DNA of 28,801 nucleotides from Candidatus Peribacteraceae bacterium (GTDB lineage Bacteria > Patescibacteriota > Gracilibacteria > Peribacterales > Peribacteraceae). Position numbers and translations under genes: made by a program. The DNA is taken from positions 1 to 28,801 of the forward strand of contig JAGOUB010000001.1 in assembly GCA_018061525.1 (NCBI GenBank), read 5' to 3'. Below, one piece after another: positions 14,687 to 23,580 of this stretch (positions are counted from its first letter, which is position 1; every line of letters begins with the position of its first letter). The notes below the pieces were generated by a model. The model worked only from the letters and a program-made list of their open reading frames with translations. It did not search any database and was not told the origin of the DNA.

Positions 14687-15130
14687 TCAGCGCGAGACCG
14701 AGACGGACGCGCCGCCCTCGGCCTGGGGAGCGGCCACCGTCAGGCGGTTGCCCGCATCCACCGAGATGACGTAGAGCGTGCCGGTGCCCACCGTGGGCGC
14801 GAGCGGGTCAAAGGGGATGGCGGGCAGGTACTTGCCGTCCTTGGTGAGGGCCGTCAGGTCGATGCCGTTCTTGCACGACTCGGCACCCGTCTTGCAGATG
14901 CCCTTGGGCGTCACCGCCACGCCGGCGGGCAGGGCCTTGGTGTCGGCGTAGTACTGGTAGACGGCGCCGAGGATCTGGTTCACGTCCTTGGTGCGCTGCA
15001 TATTGCGCACCTGGTCGATCTGCTTGGCCGGGTTCACGGCCACAATGACGATCAGGGCGAGGATGCCGATGATGCCGACGACGAGCAGGAGCTCGATCAG
15101 GCTGAAGCCCGGGCGGGAGCGGAGGGACAT
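14687..15130 (-). CDS. Type IV pilin-like prepilin
   Basis: A 147-residue prepilin. The leader MSLRSRPG ends in G8 and is followed by FSLIELLLVVGIIGILALIV, with Glu at +5 (E13). This is the canonical prepilin peptidase site and N-terminal assembly helix. The globular part has VNPAKQIDQVRNMQRTKDVNQI and two Cys (ICKTGAESC) likely bridged. A long in-frame extension upstream to 15289 is possible but would bury the leader, so the start is placed at ATG 15130. No pilus motor, platform or prepilin peptidase gene is in the window. The gene follows a larger pseudopilin-like gene on the same strand. It would form or prime a surface pilus or secretion pseudopilus. Confidence 0.88.
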   Translation of the reverse strand: MSLRSRPGFSLIELLLVVGIIGILALIVIVAVNPAKQIDQVRNMQRTKDVNQILGAVYQYYADTKALPAGVAVTPKGICKTGAESCKNGIDLTALTKDGKYLPAIPFDPLAPTVGTGTLYVISVDAGNRLTVAAPQAEGGASVSVSR

Positions 15131-15183
15131 GGCGGGAGGGGGAAGGAGGAAGTGCGATCCGGACACGGATCGGGTCGCGCACA

Positions 15184-15189
15184 AGTATA
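15184..15189 (-). promoter_or_regulatory. -10 element upstream of the prepilin gene
   Basis: TATACT on the minus strand lies 53 bases before ATG 15130. It suggests the prepilin has its own promoter besides possible read-through from the gene above. Confidence 0.35.
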
Positions 15190-15251
15190 CGACCGCACGT
15201 CGTCGCTTCGCCTTGACCGTACCGGTGCGCGATGACGCCTTGATCGCCGCC

Positions 15252-16430
15252 TTACTCCGCTTTCCAGCGGATGACGAACGCGTCGGCACCCGTGCCCGTG
15301 CGGCTCATGAGCAGCACCGAGCGGCGGTCTGGTGCGATCACGGCCTCGTCGCCGGCGGCTCCATCGTTGGTCATGCCGTCGTGCAGATCGCCCGTGGCGG
15401 CCGAGTCCGCTTCCACACTCTCAATGGTCGCGCCCGCCAGCGTCACGCGCAGGTCGGCGATGGCCGTGCCCCGGCCCGAGCCGGCGTGCGTCACCTTGAG
15501 CGTGCGCGCCGCCCCCTGCCGCTGCACCGAGACGCCTGCGCCGTTCGACATGCCGGCGTCGTTCACGGGCTGGCCCTCCTCTGTGAGGTGGATCCACTCA
15601 TGGTCGGCGCGCGGCGTGCCCACTGCACCCACGCGCACCCGGCGCTCCGCTTGGCCGGCGCGATCCTCCAAGCGCTCAAAGCCGATGCTCGCACGCGGCG
15701 TACTGCCCTCCTCTTGTCCGCAAACGCCGGCGGGCTGGCCGACATGCAGCAACACCGTGGCGTGGCGCCAGTCGGCATTGCTCGCGTTGGTGTCGTTCAA
15801 GTAGGTGACGAGCAGGAGGTCGTGCGCGCCGATGCGGACGTGGCCGTCGCGGGCGTACTCGCCGAGATCGCCGACGAGCCCGCCGCTGCCGGGTAGGCGG
15901 TCGCCGTTTTGGAGCAGGCGCACGCGCGTGCCGACTGTGGTTTCGGAGCGGGCGTAGGTCGAGCCGTCGTTGGCCTGCACTTTCACTTCCACCGTTGCGC
16001 CGGCTGGCAGCGTGGCGAGCGTGCGGTCATCGGCCTGGGTGGCCGCACCGCGCCGGCCGCGCAGGGCCTTGCCGCCAAAGAGCGGGCGCCACGGCCCGCC
16101 GTCCACGCTGGCGCTGAGCGTCACCGGCACCGTCGTGGCGCCGTAGGCGATCTCGCTGCCCAGCACGTACGCTGCCAACGAACCACTGGCCGTCAGGCGG
16201 ATCGTGCCGTCATCCAGTGTGAAGCGGTCGAGGCAGGTGCCGCTGCCGCTGTCCTCTTCTACTGCCATACGGCTGCTCGTCGAGGAGGTGCCGGATGCCT
16301 TCTCGCCGTCGGTGGGCACCGAGAGTGCGCGCCAGAGCGGCACGGCGGTGCCGAGGGTGACGGCGACGATGCCGATTGTGAGGACGATCTCGGTCCTTGA
16401 GATCGCGCGGCGGAGGGAGGGGCGAGGCAT
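15252..16430 (-). CDS. Large pseudopilin-like exported protein
   Basis: A 392-residue protein. The N-terminus reads MPRPSLRRA then ISRTEIVLTIGIVAVTLG. If cleavage occurs after Ala9, Glu14 is at +5, exactly as in pilins, so it may be a minor pilin or pseudopilin with Ala in place of Gly at -1. Alternatively it is just an N-terminally anchored membrane protein. A Ser/Thr-rich segment (about 42-57) precedes a large beta-rich extracellular region with few Cys, ending FVIRWKAE. I recognise no family in the ectodomain. It lies 121 bases upstream of the prepilin gene on the same strand. The start is supported by a TATACT 18 bases upstream. Confidence 0.65.
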   Translation of the reverse strand: MPRPSLRRAISRTEIVLTIGIVAVTLGTAVPLWRALSVPTDGEKASGTSSTSSRMAVEEDSGSGTCLDRFTLDDGTIRLTASGSLAAYVLGSEIAYGATTVPVTLSASVDGGPWRPLFGGKALRGRRGAATQADDRTLATLPAGATVEVKVQANDGSTYARSETTVGTRVRLLQNGDRLPGSGGLVGDLGEYARDGHVRIGAHDLLLVTYLNDTNASNADWRHATVLLHVGQPAGVCGQEEGSTPRASIGFERLEDRAGQAERRVRVGAVGTPRADHEWIHLTEEGQPVNDAGMSNGAGVSVQRQGAARTLKVTHAGSGRGTAIADLRVTLAGATIESVEADSAATGDLHDGMTNDGAAGDEAVIAPDRRSVLLMSRTGTGADAFVIRWKAE

Positions 16431-16448
16431 GGGTGTGGGTTTCTTCTC

Positions 16449-16454
16449 AGTATA
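16449..16454 (-). promoter_or_regulatory. -10 element of the pseudopilin-like gene
   Basis: TATACT on the minus strand (16454-16449), 18 bases before ATG 16430, predicts a leader of about 12 nt. Confidence 0.4.
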
Positions 16455-16539
16455 GAGCCAAATGGTTCTTTCTTCTAGGCAACGACCCCATCAAAAGAGG
16501 CGCCGGTCAATGGCGACGGACAGGTTTGTAAAAAGATGC

Positions 16540-16567
16540 TTGACTCCAATTTCCCACTGGGTAGGAT
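16540..16567 (+). promoter_or_regulatory. Candidate 16S rRNA promoter
   Basis: TTGACT (16540-16545) and TAGGAT (16562-16567) are 16 bp apart, on the rRNA strand, about 225 bases before mature 16S. The 363 bases between the pseudopilin start and 16S hold no gene, only this promoter and leader hairpins. Confidence 0.5.
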
Positions 16568-16706
16568 GGCTCCTGCTTCCGCCCTGGGCAACTGGGGAGC
16601 GGAGGCAGCGTCGGCTCATTCACAACATCGTGCAGGTGAGATAACTCTAAAAACGAGATGCCGCAGCCTTCGGGCGCGGACATTTCACTATTAACTTTGA
16701 ACTATT

Positions 16707-16733
16707 CGCGCGATCGACTTCGGTCGGTCCGCG
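16707..16733 (+). other. 16S leader hairpin with TTCG tetraloop
   Basis: CGCG and GATCGAC pair with GTCGGTC and CGCG around a TTCG loop, with one bulged C. The very stable hairpin has no T tract, so it is more likely a processing or antitermination element than a terminator. Confidence 0.45.
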
Positions 16734-16743
16734 ACACCAACGT

Positions 16744-16770
16744 GGGAATACCTCTTTAGCGAGGTATCCC
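16744..16770 (+). other. Second 16S leader hairpin
   Basis: GGGA(A)TACCTC (16744-16754) pairs with GAGGTATCCC (16761-16770) with one bulged A and a 6-nt loop. It ends 23 bases before mature 16S and is a likely processing signal. Confidence 0.45.
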
Positions 16771-16793
16771 ATTCGAAGCCACCAAGCTTCTTC

Positions 16794-18291
<1,498 letters not shown>

Positions 18292-18320
18292 CCAGGGAGA
18301 TCACACCTCGCTTCATCAGT

Positions 18321-18338
18321 CCGTCATTTGATGGACCG
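18321..18338 (+). other. 16S trailer hairpin
   Basis: GTCCGTCA and TGATGGAC pair with one G-T across a 2-nt turn, starting 30 bases after mature 16S. A further hairpin, ACGGAT-TT-ATCCGT, lies at about 18401-18414. No tRNA cloverleaf or 23S start is found in 18292-18476. Confidence 0.4.
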
Positions 18339-18476
18339 AAGCACACATGCTCTGATCGGCGATACAGATCATCATGTGAAACGATTGACCGAGAATCGCC
18401 ACGGATTTATCCGTCTCGGACAGAGACCTATCTCACTTGCACGATGTGGTGAAGCCGAAAGCTTTACTGCCAATAG

Positions 18477-18498
18477 ACACCCCCGACGGGGTGTTTTT
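18477..18498 (+). terminator. Rho-independent terminator closing the 16S unit
   Basis: ACACCCC (18477-18483) pairs with GGGGTGT (18488-18494) around a CGAC loop and runs into TTTTT. It lies about 186 bases after 16S and ends rRNA transcription before any 23S or tRNA gene. Confidence 0.88.
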
Positions 18499-18525
18499 GG
18501 CGTGCCTGCCCCGCTAGCATAGAGT
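18497..18525 (+). promoter_or_regulatory. Promoter of the 18563 membrane-protein gene
   Basis: TTGGCG (18497-18502) and TAGAGT (18520-18525) are 17 bp apart. The -35 begins inside the T tract of the 16S terminator. The promoter and its leader resemble those of the gene at 24461. Confidence 0.55.
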
Positions 18526-18562
18526 CGCGTCCGCCCGTTCCTTTCCTCGTAGGAGTCCTGTC

Positions 18563-18952
18563 ATGTCCGTTCCCAACAAGTGGCTGGGCCCGACCGTCGC
18601 CGTCCTGGGGTATCTCGCCGCTCTGGCCCTGCTCGGCGCCGCTGCCTGGCAGTTCCTCCGCGAGGGCGTCGCCAGCATCGAATGCCCGCTGCGCACATCG
18701 CAGCTCCAGGCCATGGCCCTCTGCGTCAGCCTCCCCACCGGCCTCGGCCTGCCGGCTGCCTATCGCGCGCTCGGCCGTGCCGCCTGGCGTCCCCTCTTGG
18801 AGCCGGTGCTCCTGAGCCTGGCGCTCTTCCTGCTGATCAGCGGCGACGTCCTGGCCGCGGCTGGCCTGCATGCCTTGCCGTTGGTCTTCGGTATCCTCCT
18901 CGGCCTGGGCGTGCGCCGCTTCTTGGCCGACTGGCGCCCCGTCGTCTCCTGA
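18563..18952 (+). CDS. Small integral membrane protein, unknown
   Basis: A 129-residue hydrophobic protein with three or four predicted membrane helices (about 10-31, 48-66, 75-95 and 97-115) and a short basic C-terminus (RRFLADWRP). Two Cys are present (IECPL, MALCV). I recognise no family. The start is fixed by AGGAG seven bases upstream of the ATG. The promoter, leader and pre-start bases (CCTGTC) closely match those of the other small membrane protein gene at 24461, pointing to shared regulation. It ends at a terminator between it and the convergent sufD. Confidence 0.65.
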   Translation: MSVPNKWLGPTVAVLGYLAALALLGAAAWQFLREGVASIECPLRTSQLQAMALCVSLPTGLGLPAAYRALGRAAWRPLLEPVLLSLALFLLISGDVLAAAGLHALPLVFGILLGLGVRRFLADWRPVVS

Positions 18953-18968
18953 GGCGTTCATCGCCTCC

Positions 18969-18996
18969 CATCCCCAGACTCGCACTGGGGATGTTT
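18969..18996 (+). terminator. Terminator between the membrane-protein gene and sufD
   Basis: CATCCCCAG (18969-18977) pairs perfectly with CTGGGGATG (18985-18993) with a 7-nt loop and TTT after it. It lies between convergent genes. Confidence 0.7.
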
Positions 18997-19004
18997 CTCA
19001 TGCC

Positions 19005-19805
19005 TCACAGGCACTCCCGGCAGACCACCTCCCGCTCCTCGGGCAGCAGCAGCGCCCGGGCGCGCTCGCGGTGCGCTTCGGGCACGCGGGACAGCAGCTC
19101 TTGGAGAAAGCCCTCTGTGAGCATCGTTCGGGCCTCTGCTGGGGCGATACCGCGCGCCGCACAGGCGAAGACGTCCTCGGCCGTCAGGCGCGTGACCGTG
19201 GCGCCGTGGCTGGCCCTCACGTCGTTGGTGCGGATCTCCAGGGCCGGCACGGCCTCGATGCGCGCCTGCGGGTCGAGCATGAGCGCCTTCTGGCTGAGGT
19301 AGGTCTGCGTGCCGCCGCCATGCTCCCCAATCTCGATCAGTCCGTGCGCGTCGATGCGTCCGCGGCCCTTGGCTGCCAGCCGCATGGCCGTCTCTCCCCC
19401 GCCGCGCGGCCCGTCAAAAATATTCTCGGCTGTGATTCGCAGCCGCTGCCCATCATCGGCTAGCGCGATCCAATCCACCGAGCTCTTGGCGTCGGGGCCG
19501 GCCAGATGCGAGCGCAGCGTCTGGTGTACTTCACCGCCGCCGACCGACACCAGGTGCCAGCGGACCTCCGAGCCGCCGGCCAGCTCGGAGGAGAGTTCGA
19601 TCTCGGCGCTCTCCCCTGCTGGCAGCGCCTGCAGCACCGTGCAGTCACAGACCGCTCCCGCACCCAGCTCCAACCGCAGGGCTCGGAGTCGGGTTCCCGC
19701 TTCCAATGAAACGAACAGGTTGGCCGTCTCGCCCGCTGCCAACGTTACCGTCTGCGCTGCCAGAGCGGCATTGAGGGAATGGCCGATGTTGGGCGTCTTC
19801 GCCAT
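19005..19805 (-). CDS. sufD: SufD-like Fe-S cluster assembly scaffold subunit
   Basis: A 266-residue protein of the SufB/SufD beta-helix family; with SufB and SufC it forms the scaffold on which SUF builds Fe-S clusters. The C-terminal signature is clear: ALEIRTNDVRASHGATVTRLTAEDVFACAARGI, then a helical tail with EARTMLTEGFLQELL. The conserved His in ASHGAT corresponds to the key SufD His. It is shorter than E. coli SufD (about 420) at the N-terminus, as in other compact SufD homologues. ATG 19805 is preferred because CATACT lies eight bases upstream; ATG 19811 is the alternative. sufB is 0.9 kb away on the same strand but separated by two other genes and a terminator, so it is not in a suf operon. 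Confidence 0.85.
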   Translation of the reverse strand: MAKTPNIGHSLNAALAAQTVTLAAGETANLFVSLEAGTRLRALRLELGAGAVCDCTVLQALPAGESAEIELSSELAGGSEVRWHLVSVGGGEVHQTLRSHLAGPDAKSSVDWIALADDGQRLRITAENIFDGPRGGGETAMRLAAKGRGRIDAHGLIEIGEHGGGTQTYLSQKALMLDPQARIEAVPALEIRTNDVRASHGATVTRLTAEDVFACAARGIAPAEARTMLTEGFLQELLSRVPEAHRERARALLLPEEREVVCRECL

Positions 19806-19856
19806 GCCCATGGAGTATGGCGCCGCCCGCCCCTGTCGGGAAGGACGCAAATCGGC

Positions 19857-19862
19857 TATACT
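19857..19862 (+). promoter_or_regulatory. -10 element of the 89-aa protein gene
   Basis: TATACT on the plus strand, 22 bases before ATG 19885, predicts a leader of about 15 nt. The upstream -35 is weak. Confidence 0.4.
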
Positions 19863-19884
19863 AGTGAGATTCCTCCCCCTTTGT

Positions 19885-20154
19885 ATGTCGACCATCCCAC
19901 CCCTCGGCCCCAGCGACCGCGTCCAGCCCGTCTCTCCCGCCGCCGACGTGGGTGACGCCACTCGCCAGCCCAAGCCCCAGCCCGAGCAGCTCACGCCGAA
20001 GAAGCAGGTCGTCCTACGCGACGACGGCCAAGTAGAGATTCACCTTGAGGCGGGAGATCCGGTGGTCGTAGCCCTCGACGAGTTCGTCGCCAAGTACCGT
20101 GAGATTTTCGGCCAAGATCCACCCTCCGGATTGCTCGTGAACGAGCAGGCTTGA
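19885..20154 (+). CDS. Small unknown protein, Pro-rich N-terminus
   Basis: An 89-residue soluble protein. A Pro/Gln-rich, probably disordered first half (ending PKPQPEQLTPKK) is followed by a short folded part, QVVLRDDGQVEIHLEAGDPVVVALDEFVAKYREIF. I recognise no family. Divergent from sufD, 79 bases from it. The start is placed at ATG 19885 with a -10 element upstream; no Shine-Dalgarno is seen. Coding potential rests on the clean frame and neat promoter and terminator fit. Confidence 0.55.
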   Translation: MSTIPPLGPSDRVQPVSPAADVGDATRQPKPQPEQLTPKKQVVLRDDGQVEIHLEAGDPVVVALDEFVAKYREIFGQDPPSGLLVNEQA

Positions 20155-20161
20155 GACAGCG

Positions 20162-20187
20162 AAAAAAGCCTGGGGATGTCCCCAGGC
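20162..20187 (-). terminator. Rho-independent terminator of the Nudix-like gene
   Basis: On the minus strand GCCTGGGGA and TCCCCAGGC form a perfect 9-bp stem with a 2-nt loop followed by TTTTTT. It also closes the convergent 89-aa gene. Confidence 0.9.
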
Positions 20188-20192
20188 GGTTC

Positions 20193-20210
20193 GGTCGTCA
20201 TTTGACGACC
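20193..20210. other. Stem-loop over the Nudix-like gene stop codon
   Basis: GGTCGTCA and TGACGACC pair perfectly across TT, directly in front of the terminator at 20162-20187. Role unknown. Confidence 0.35.
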
Positions 20211-20659
20211 TGGATGGCCTTCAGGGCCGCTCTGTCGTGGCCCATGAAGTAGCGGGCGTAGGGGATGCTGATCCGCTCGTTGATGATCCTAAGCCCGCCG
20301 GTGGCGGCATGCAGGACCACCTGGCGCATCCAGCTCGAGTCCGGCCAGAGCAGGGCGAAGAGAGTCACATCGCGTCCGTGCGATTCGTACTGTTCCAGGA
20401 GTCGGACGCGCTGACGGTCATCCGCCACCATCTGCCCGATGATCGGTCCCAATTCCTCCTCGGCCTCGCGGATCATGCCGTCCACCACGCAGCAATCCGT
20501 TTCTTTCAGGCAGCCGTAGCACGTGACCTGGATGAACCCGGGCCACGTCTCGTACGCCATCCGCTCGGGGTCGAAGTGGCCCCGGGCATGCATCACGGCC
20601 ACGCGCCCGATCTCGGGCAGATCCGTCACGATCACTAGTCCTGTCGCTTGCGGTTTCAA
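20198..20659 (-). CDS. Nudix-like protein with a degenerate Nudix box
   Basis: A 153-residue protein. The core REAEEELG matches the REUXEEXGU half of the Nudix box, preceded by ETWPGFIQVTCYGCLKETDCC. The spacing from the Gly to the REAEEELG block is one residue longer than the strict box, and its Glu is Asp. A diverged hydrolase of nucleoside diphosphate derivatives is therefore plausible but not proven. Three Cys cluster at CYGCLKETDCC, unusual for Nudix. The start codon appears to be TTG; a strong AAGGAGGT lies only about three bases upstream, which is very close. A consensus promoter is present upstream, overlapping the sufB stop. Confidence 0.6.
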   Translation of the reverse strand: MKPQATGLVIVTDLPEIGRVAVMHARGHFDPERMAYETWPGFIQVTCYGCLKETDCCVVDGMIREAEEELGPIIGQMVADDRQRVRLLEQYESHGRDVTLFALLWPDSSWMRQVVLHAATGGLRIINERISIPYARYFMGHDRAALKAIQVVK

Positions 20660-20703
20660 AGGACCTCCTTTAGCGCGAAAGCACCTGTTTCGATGATGGT
20701 ATT

Positions 20704-20731
20704 ATTATACGTATTTTATTGATATTGGCAA
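20704..20731 (-). promoter_or_regulatory. Near-consensus promoter of the Nudix-like gene
   Basis: On the minus strand TTGCCA (20731-20726) and TATAAT (20709-20704) are 16 bp apart in an AT-rich block. The -35 directly abuts the sufB stop codon. Leader about 40 nt, with a Shine-Dalgarno. Confidence 0.8.
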
Positions 20732-22165
20732 TCATCCGACGGAGCCCTCCATCTCGAGCTCGATCAGGCGATTCATCTCCACGGCGTACTCCAGCGGGAG
20801 CAGGCGGACGATGGGCTCGATGAAGCCCGAGACGATCATCGCCTTGGCCTCCTCTTCGCTGAGTCCGCGTGATTGCAGGTAGAAGATGTCTTCGGCCGAG
20901 AGCTTCCCCACCGTCGCCTCGTGCGCCACGGTCACGTCGTCGGTCTGCACGTCGATGTCGGGGATGGTGTCGGTGCGGCTGAACTCATCGAGCAGCAGCG
21001 CGTCGCACTCCACGCTGGCGGCGCTGCCGACGGCCTGCGGGGCCACCTTGAGCACGCCGCGGTACACGGCCGCGCCGCCGCCCTTGCTGATGGATTTACT
21101 GACCACGTTGCTGGAGGTGCGCGGAGCCAGATGAAAGACCTTGGCGCCCGTGTCCTGCCACTGGCCGGCATTGGCGAAGGCGATGGCCATGTGGTCGGCA
21201 CGCGCGCCCTCGCCCACGAGCATGGAGCAGGGATAGAGCATCGTCGCGCCGCTGCCCATGTTGCCGCCGATCCACTCGATGGCGCCGTCCCGCTCCACGA
21301 TCGCACGCTTGGTGTTGAGGTTATACGTGTCGCGGCTCCAGTTCTCGACCGAGCTGTAGCGGCAGTGCGCGCCGGGCTTTACGAAGACTTCCACCAGGCC
21401 GGCGTGCAGCGCTTGGCTGCCGTACTTGGGCGCGCTGCAGCCCTCGATGTAGTGCACTGAGGCGCCCTCCTCTACCACGATCAGCGTGTGTTCGAACTGG
21501 CCCATGTTGCGCGCATTCATGCGGAAATACGCCTGCAGCGGATCACGGACCTTCACGCCCTTCGGCACGTACAAGAAGGTGCCGCCGCTCCAAACCGCGC
21601 CGTGCAGCGCCGCGAATTTGTGGTCGGCGGGCGGCACACACTTCATGAAGTACTCCTTCACCAGCGCCTCGTGCGAATGTAGGGCAACGTCCATATCCAG
21701 GAACACCACGCCGAGCTCGTCCCACTCCTTCTTGAGTGAGTGGTAGATGACTTCGCTCTCGTACTGCGCGCCCACGCCGGCCAGCACCTTGCGCTCGGCT
21801 TCGGGAATACCGAGGCGGTCGTAGACGCGGCGGATCTCCTCGGGCACTTCGCCCCAGGTGGCCGACTCGCCGGCGCCGGCCGAGGCATAATAGATGATGT
21901 CGTCGAGGTCGAGCCTGGAGAGATCGGCGCCCCAGGTGGGCATCGGCTTCTCTCTAAAAATCTTCAGCGATTCCAAGCGGTGCGCGAGCATCCACTCCGG
22001 CTCGTTCTTATCGGCGCTGATCTTTCGGACGAGGTCTTCGTCCACGCCGCGCTTGGCCCCCACCGCGTACGGCGAGGGGTTTGGGGTATCGAGAATCTCA
22101 CGCGATAAGCCGGCGAAAATGCCCTGATCGTCGTTTTTAGCCGTTGCTGTCGGTTCCTTTCCCAA
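20732..22165 (-). CDS. sufB: SufB Fe-S cluster scaffold subunit
   Basis: A 477-residue SufB, the main scaffold protein of the SUF system. Highlights are the N-terminal NEPEWMLAHRLESLKIF, GVVFLDMDVALHSHEALVKEYF in the middle, KYGSQALHAGLVEVF, RTSSNVVSKSISKGGG and the C-terminal VTVAHEATVGKLSAEDIFYLQSRGL, ending PLEYAVEMNRLIELEMEGSVG. It resembles the Gram-positive (Bacillus-type) SufB, which lacks the Cys of E. coli FYCLQRG. The start fitting the promoter is TTG 22165: TGC-TATACT ends seven bases upstream, so the mRNA is predicted leaderless with a TTG start. sufC lies 2.6 kb away on the opposite strand and sufD 0.9 kb downstream; no sufS or sufU is in the window. Confidence 0.95.
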   Translation of the reverse strand: MGKEPTATAKNDDQGIFAGLSREILDTPNPSPYAVGAKRGVDEDLVRKISADKNEPEWMLAHRLESLKIFREKPMPTWGADLSRLDLDDIIYYASAGAGESATWGEVPEEIRRVYDRLGIPEAERKVLAGVGAQYESEVIYHSLKKEWDELGVVFLDMDVALHSHEALVKEYFMKCVPPADHKFAALHGAVWSGGTFLYVPKGVKVRDPLQAYFRMNARNMGQFEHTLIVVEEGASVHYIEGCSAPKYGSQALHAGLVEVFVKPGAHCRYSSVENWSRDTYNLNTKRAIVERDGAIEWIGGNMGSGATMLYPCSMLVGEGARADHMAIAFANAGQWQDTGAKVFHLAPRTSSNVVSKSISKGGGAAVYRGVLKVAPQAVGSAASVECDALLLDEFSRTDTIPDIDVQTDDVTVAHEATVGKLSAEDIFYLQSRGLSEEEAKAMIVSGFIEPIVRLLPLEYAVEMNRLIELEMEGSVG

Positions 22166-22172
22166 GCGACGA

Positions 22173-22181
22173 AGTATAGCA
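22173..22181 (-). promoter_or_regulatory. Extended -10 promoter of sufB
   Basis: On the minus strand TGC-TATACT (22181-22173) ends seven bases before the TTG start of sufB. Confidence 0.6.
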
Positions 22182-22208
22182 CATCCGCGCTTTCCGGAGA
22201 CAATCGGC

Positions 22209-23495
22209 TCAGGCCGCCTGGACCGTCGCGGCCGAGAGAGCGCTCATCAGCTGGAGCTGGGTCTTGGTCTGCAGAATCATGATGCGCTGCCTGGCGATGA
22301 TCTGGTCCTTGTCTTCGAGCAGGCAGATTTCAGCCATCGTCTCGTCGATCTCGCGGCGCAGCTTGTCTACCGACCACATCAGGCGGGCGATGATCTGCTC
22401 TTTGGCGCCGAGCTCATTGAGGAGTCCGCGCCCTTCGGCGTTGCGCATGAGGAAGGCGTAGAGCTTTGGGTCTTCTTCTTTCATCCGCTGCTTCTTCACG
22501 CGCTTGTGGCTGCCGGCGGCCGCATCGGCGGCGTCGACCATCAGCTGGAAAGCGTTAAACGCGACGGTATCGAAGGTGACCTCCTCGCTGTCGGCGCTCT
22601 GGTCGGCGGCCTGTTCCACTGCGCGTTCTACGGCGGGAGACAAGCGCGACGAGCCGATGCTCACCGAGGGCACGAAGGTCGAGGGCAATTGGTTGCGAAT
22701 GTCGGTGAGGGCCTCGCGCCGTTCGCCGTCGCTGCCCATGGCCAGCACGCTCTCGCGGCGGTCCTCGCCGGCGAAGCCGTAGTCCAGCAGGAAGGCGGCG
22801 TCGTCGAATCTCACAAAATCCTCGCTCAACGCACGATCGCCCTGGATGACGGCGCGCAGGCGGTCCTCCAGCTCACTCAGCACGGCGTCGGTCAGGGGCG
22901 AGCGTGAGCGGACTTTCATCATGAACTCATCGCCGCCGACGCTGTAGGCCTCGGTCCGGAGCCCCTGCTCTTGGCACCAGGCTGCCAATGCCTCCGGCGG
23001 CCGCACTAGGATATCGGCCAGGCGCTGCAGGTAGGCGCAGGCGTTACTGTGGTTCGTGCAGTCGACGATCGTCTTCATGCCGTCCACATCCAGGAAGACG
23101 GCGCCGGTATGCTCGATGACGGGCTTAGCTGCGGGATCAAGCAGCTCCTGCTCCAGCTCGTGGGCGATGATCGGCCGCAGGCACTGGTAGCTCTGGATGA
23201 TCGTGCCGTTGTGCGAGAGCACCAGGTCGGTGGCCACCTCCTTGTAGCCGGCCTTCACGCGCTGATTGAGAGCGGCCTCCATCTGCTCGCCCGTGAGGTG
23301 GTTTTGCGGATCGGTAAAGACGCTGCGCAAGATGACCACCTCGCCGTTCACGCGCTCGCGCAGGTACGGCGGCATTTGCTGGAGCAGGCGCTCGTAGAGG
23401 GGCGGACGCGCAGTGTCGGCGCGCAACGGTTCGGCGAGCCGCGAGAGTTCGGAACGCCAGTCGTCGTGGGCCGATACTGAATCCAAGTGAGGCAT
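22209..23495 (-). CDS. GGDEF-domain protein, probable diguanylate cyclase
   Basis: A 428-residue cytoplasmic protein. The N-terminal 125 residues are helical and of unknown fold. A GGDEF domain follows: AVFLDVDGMKTIVD with metal-binding D136, then intact GGDEF at 187-191, and PSVSIGSSRL at about 276-285. The gap between GGDEF and VSIG is about 85 residues, clearly longer than usual, implying an insertion. The RxxD inhibitory site just upstream is not present (RTEA). A long helical, possibly coiled-coil tail (about 310-420) closes the protein. With an intact GGDEF it may make cyclic di-GMP; no EAL, HD-GYP or PilZ protein is in the window. TTGCGC-17-TAAAAG lies upstream, ending ten bases before ATG 23495. 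Confidence 0.82.
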   Translation of the reverse strand: MPHLDSVSAHDDWRSELSRLAEPLRADTARPPLYERLLQQMPPYLRERVNGEVVILRSVFTDPQNHLTGEQMEAALNQRVKAGYKEVATDLVLSHNGTIIQSYQCLRPIIAHELEQELLDPAAKPVIEHTGAVFLDVDGMKTIVDCTNHSNACAYLQRLADILVRPPEALAAWCQEQGLRTEAYSVGGDEFMMKVRSRSPLTDAVLSELEDRLRAVIQGDRALSEDFVRFDDAAFLLDYGFAGEDRRESVLAMGSDGERREALTDIRNQLPSTFVPSVSIGSSRLSPAVERAVEQAADQSADSEEVTFDTVAFNAFQLMVDAADAAAGSHKRVKKQRMKEEDPKLYAFLMRNAEGRGLLNELGAKEQIIARLMWSVDKLRREIDETMAEICLLEDKDQIIARQRIMILQTKTQLQLMSALSAATVQAA

Positions 23496-23505
23496 TCGGG
23501 CAGCC

Positions 23506-23534
23506 CTTTTACCGGCTCAAATCCACCTGCGCAA
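23506..23534 (-). promoter_or_regulatory. Promoter of the GGDEF gene
   Basis: On the minus strand TTGCGC (23534-23529) and TAAAAG (23511-23506) are 17 bp apart. The -10 ends ten bases before the ATG, giving a leader of only a few bases. Confidence 0.4.
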
Positions 23535-23580
23535 CCTTTTCTGTACTTTTTTCTTTTTCAGGATGAAATATATTTCTGAG

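Noticed and set aside
18292..18476. tRNA or 23S gene in the 16S trailer
   Set aside because: No cloverleaf, no CCA end or T-loop motif, and a terminator follows.
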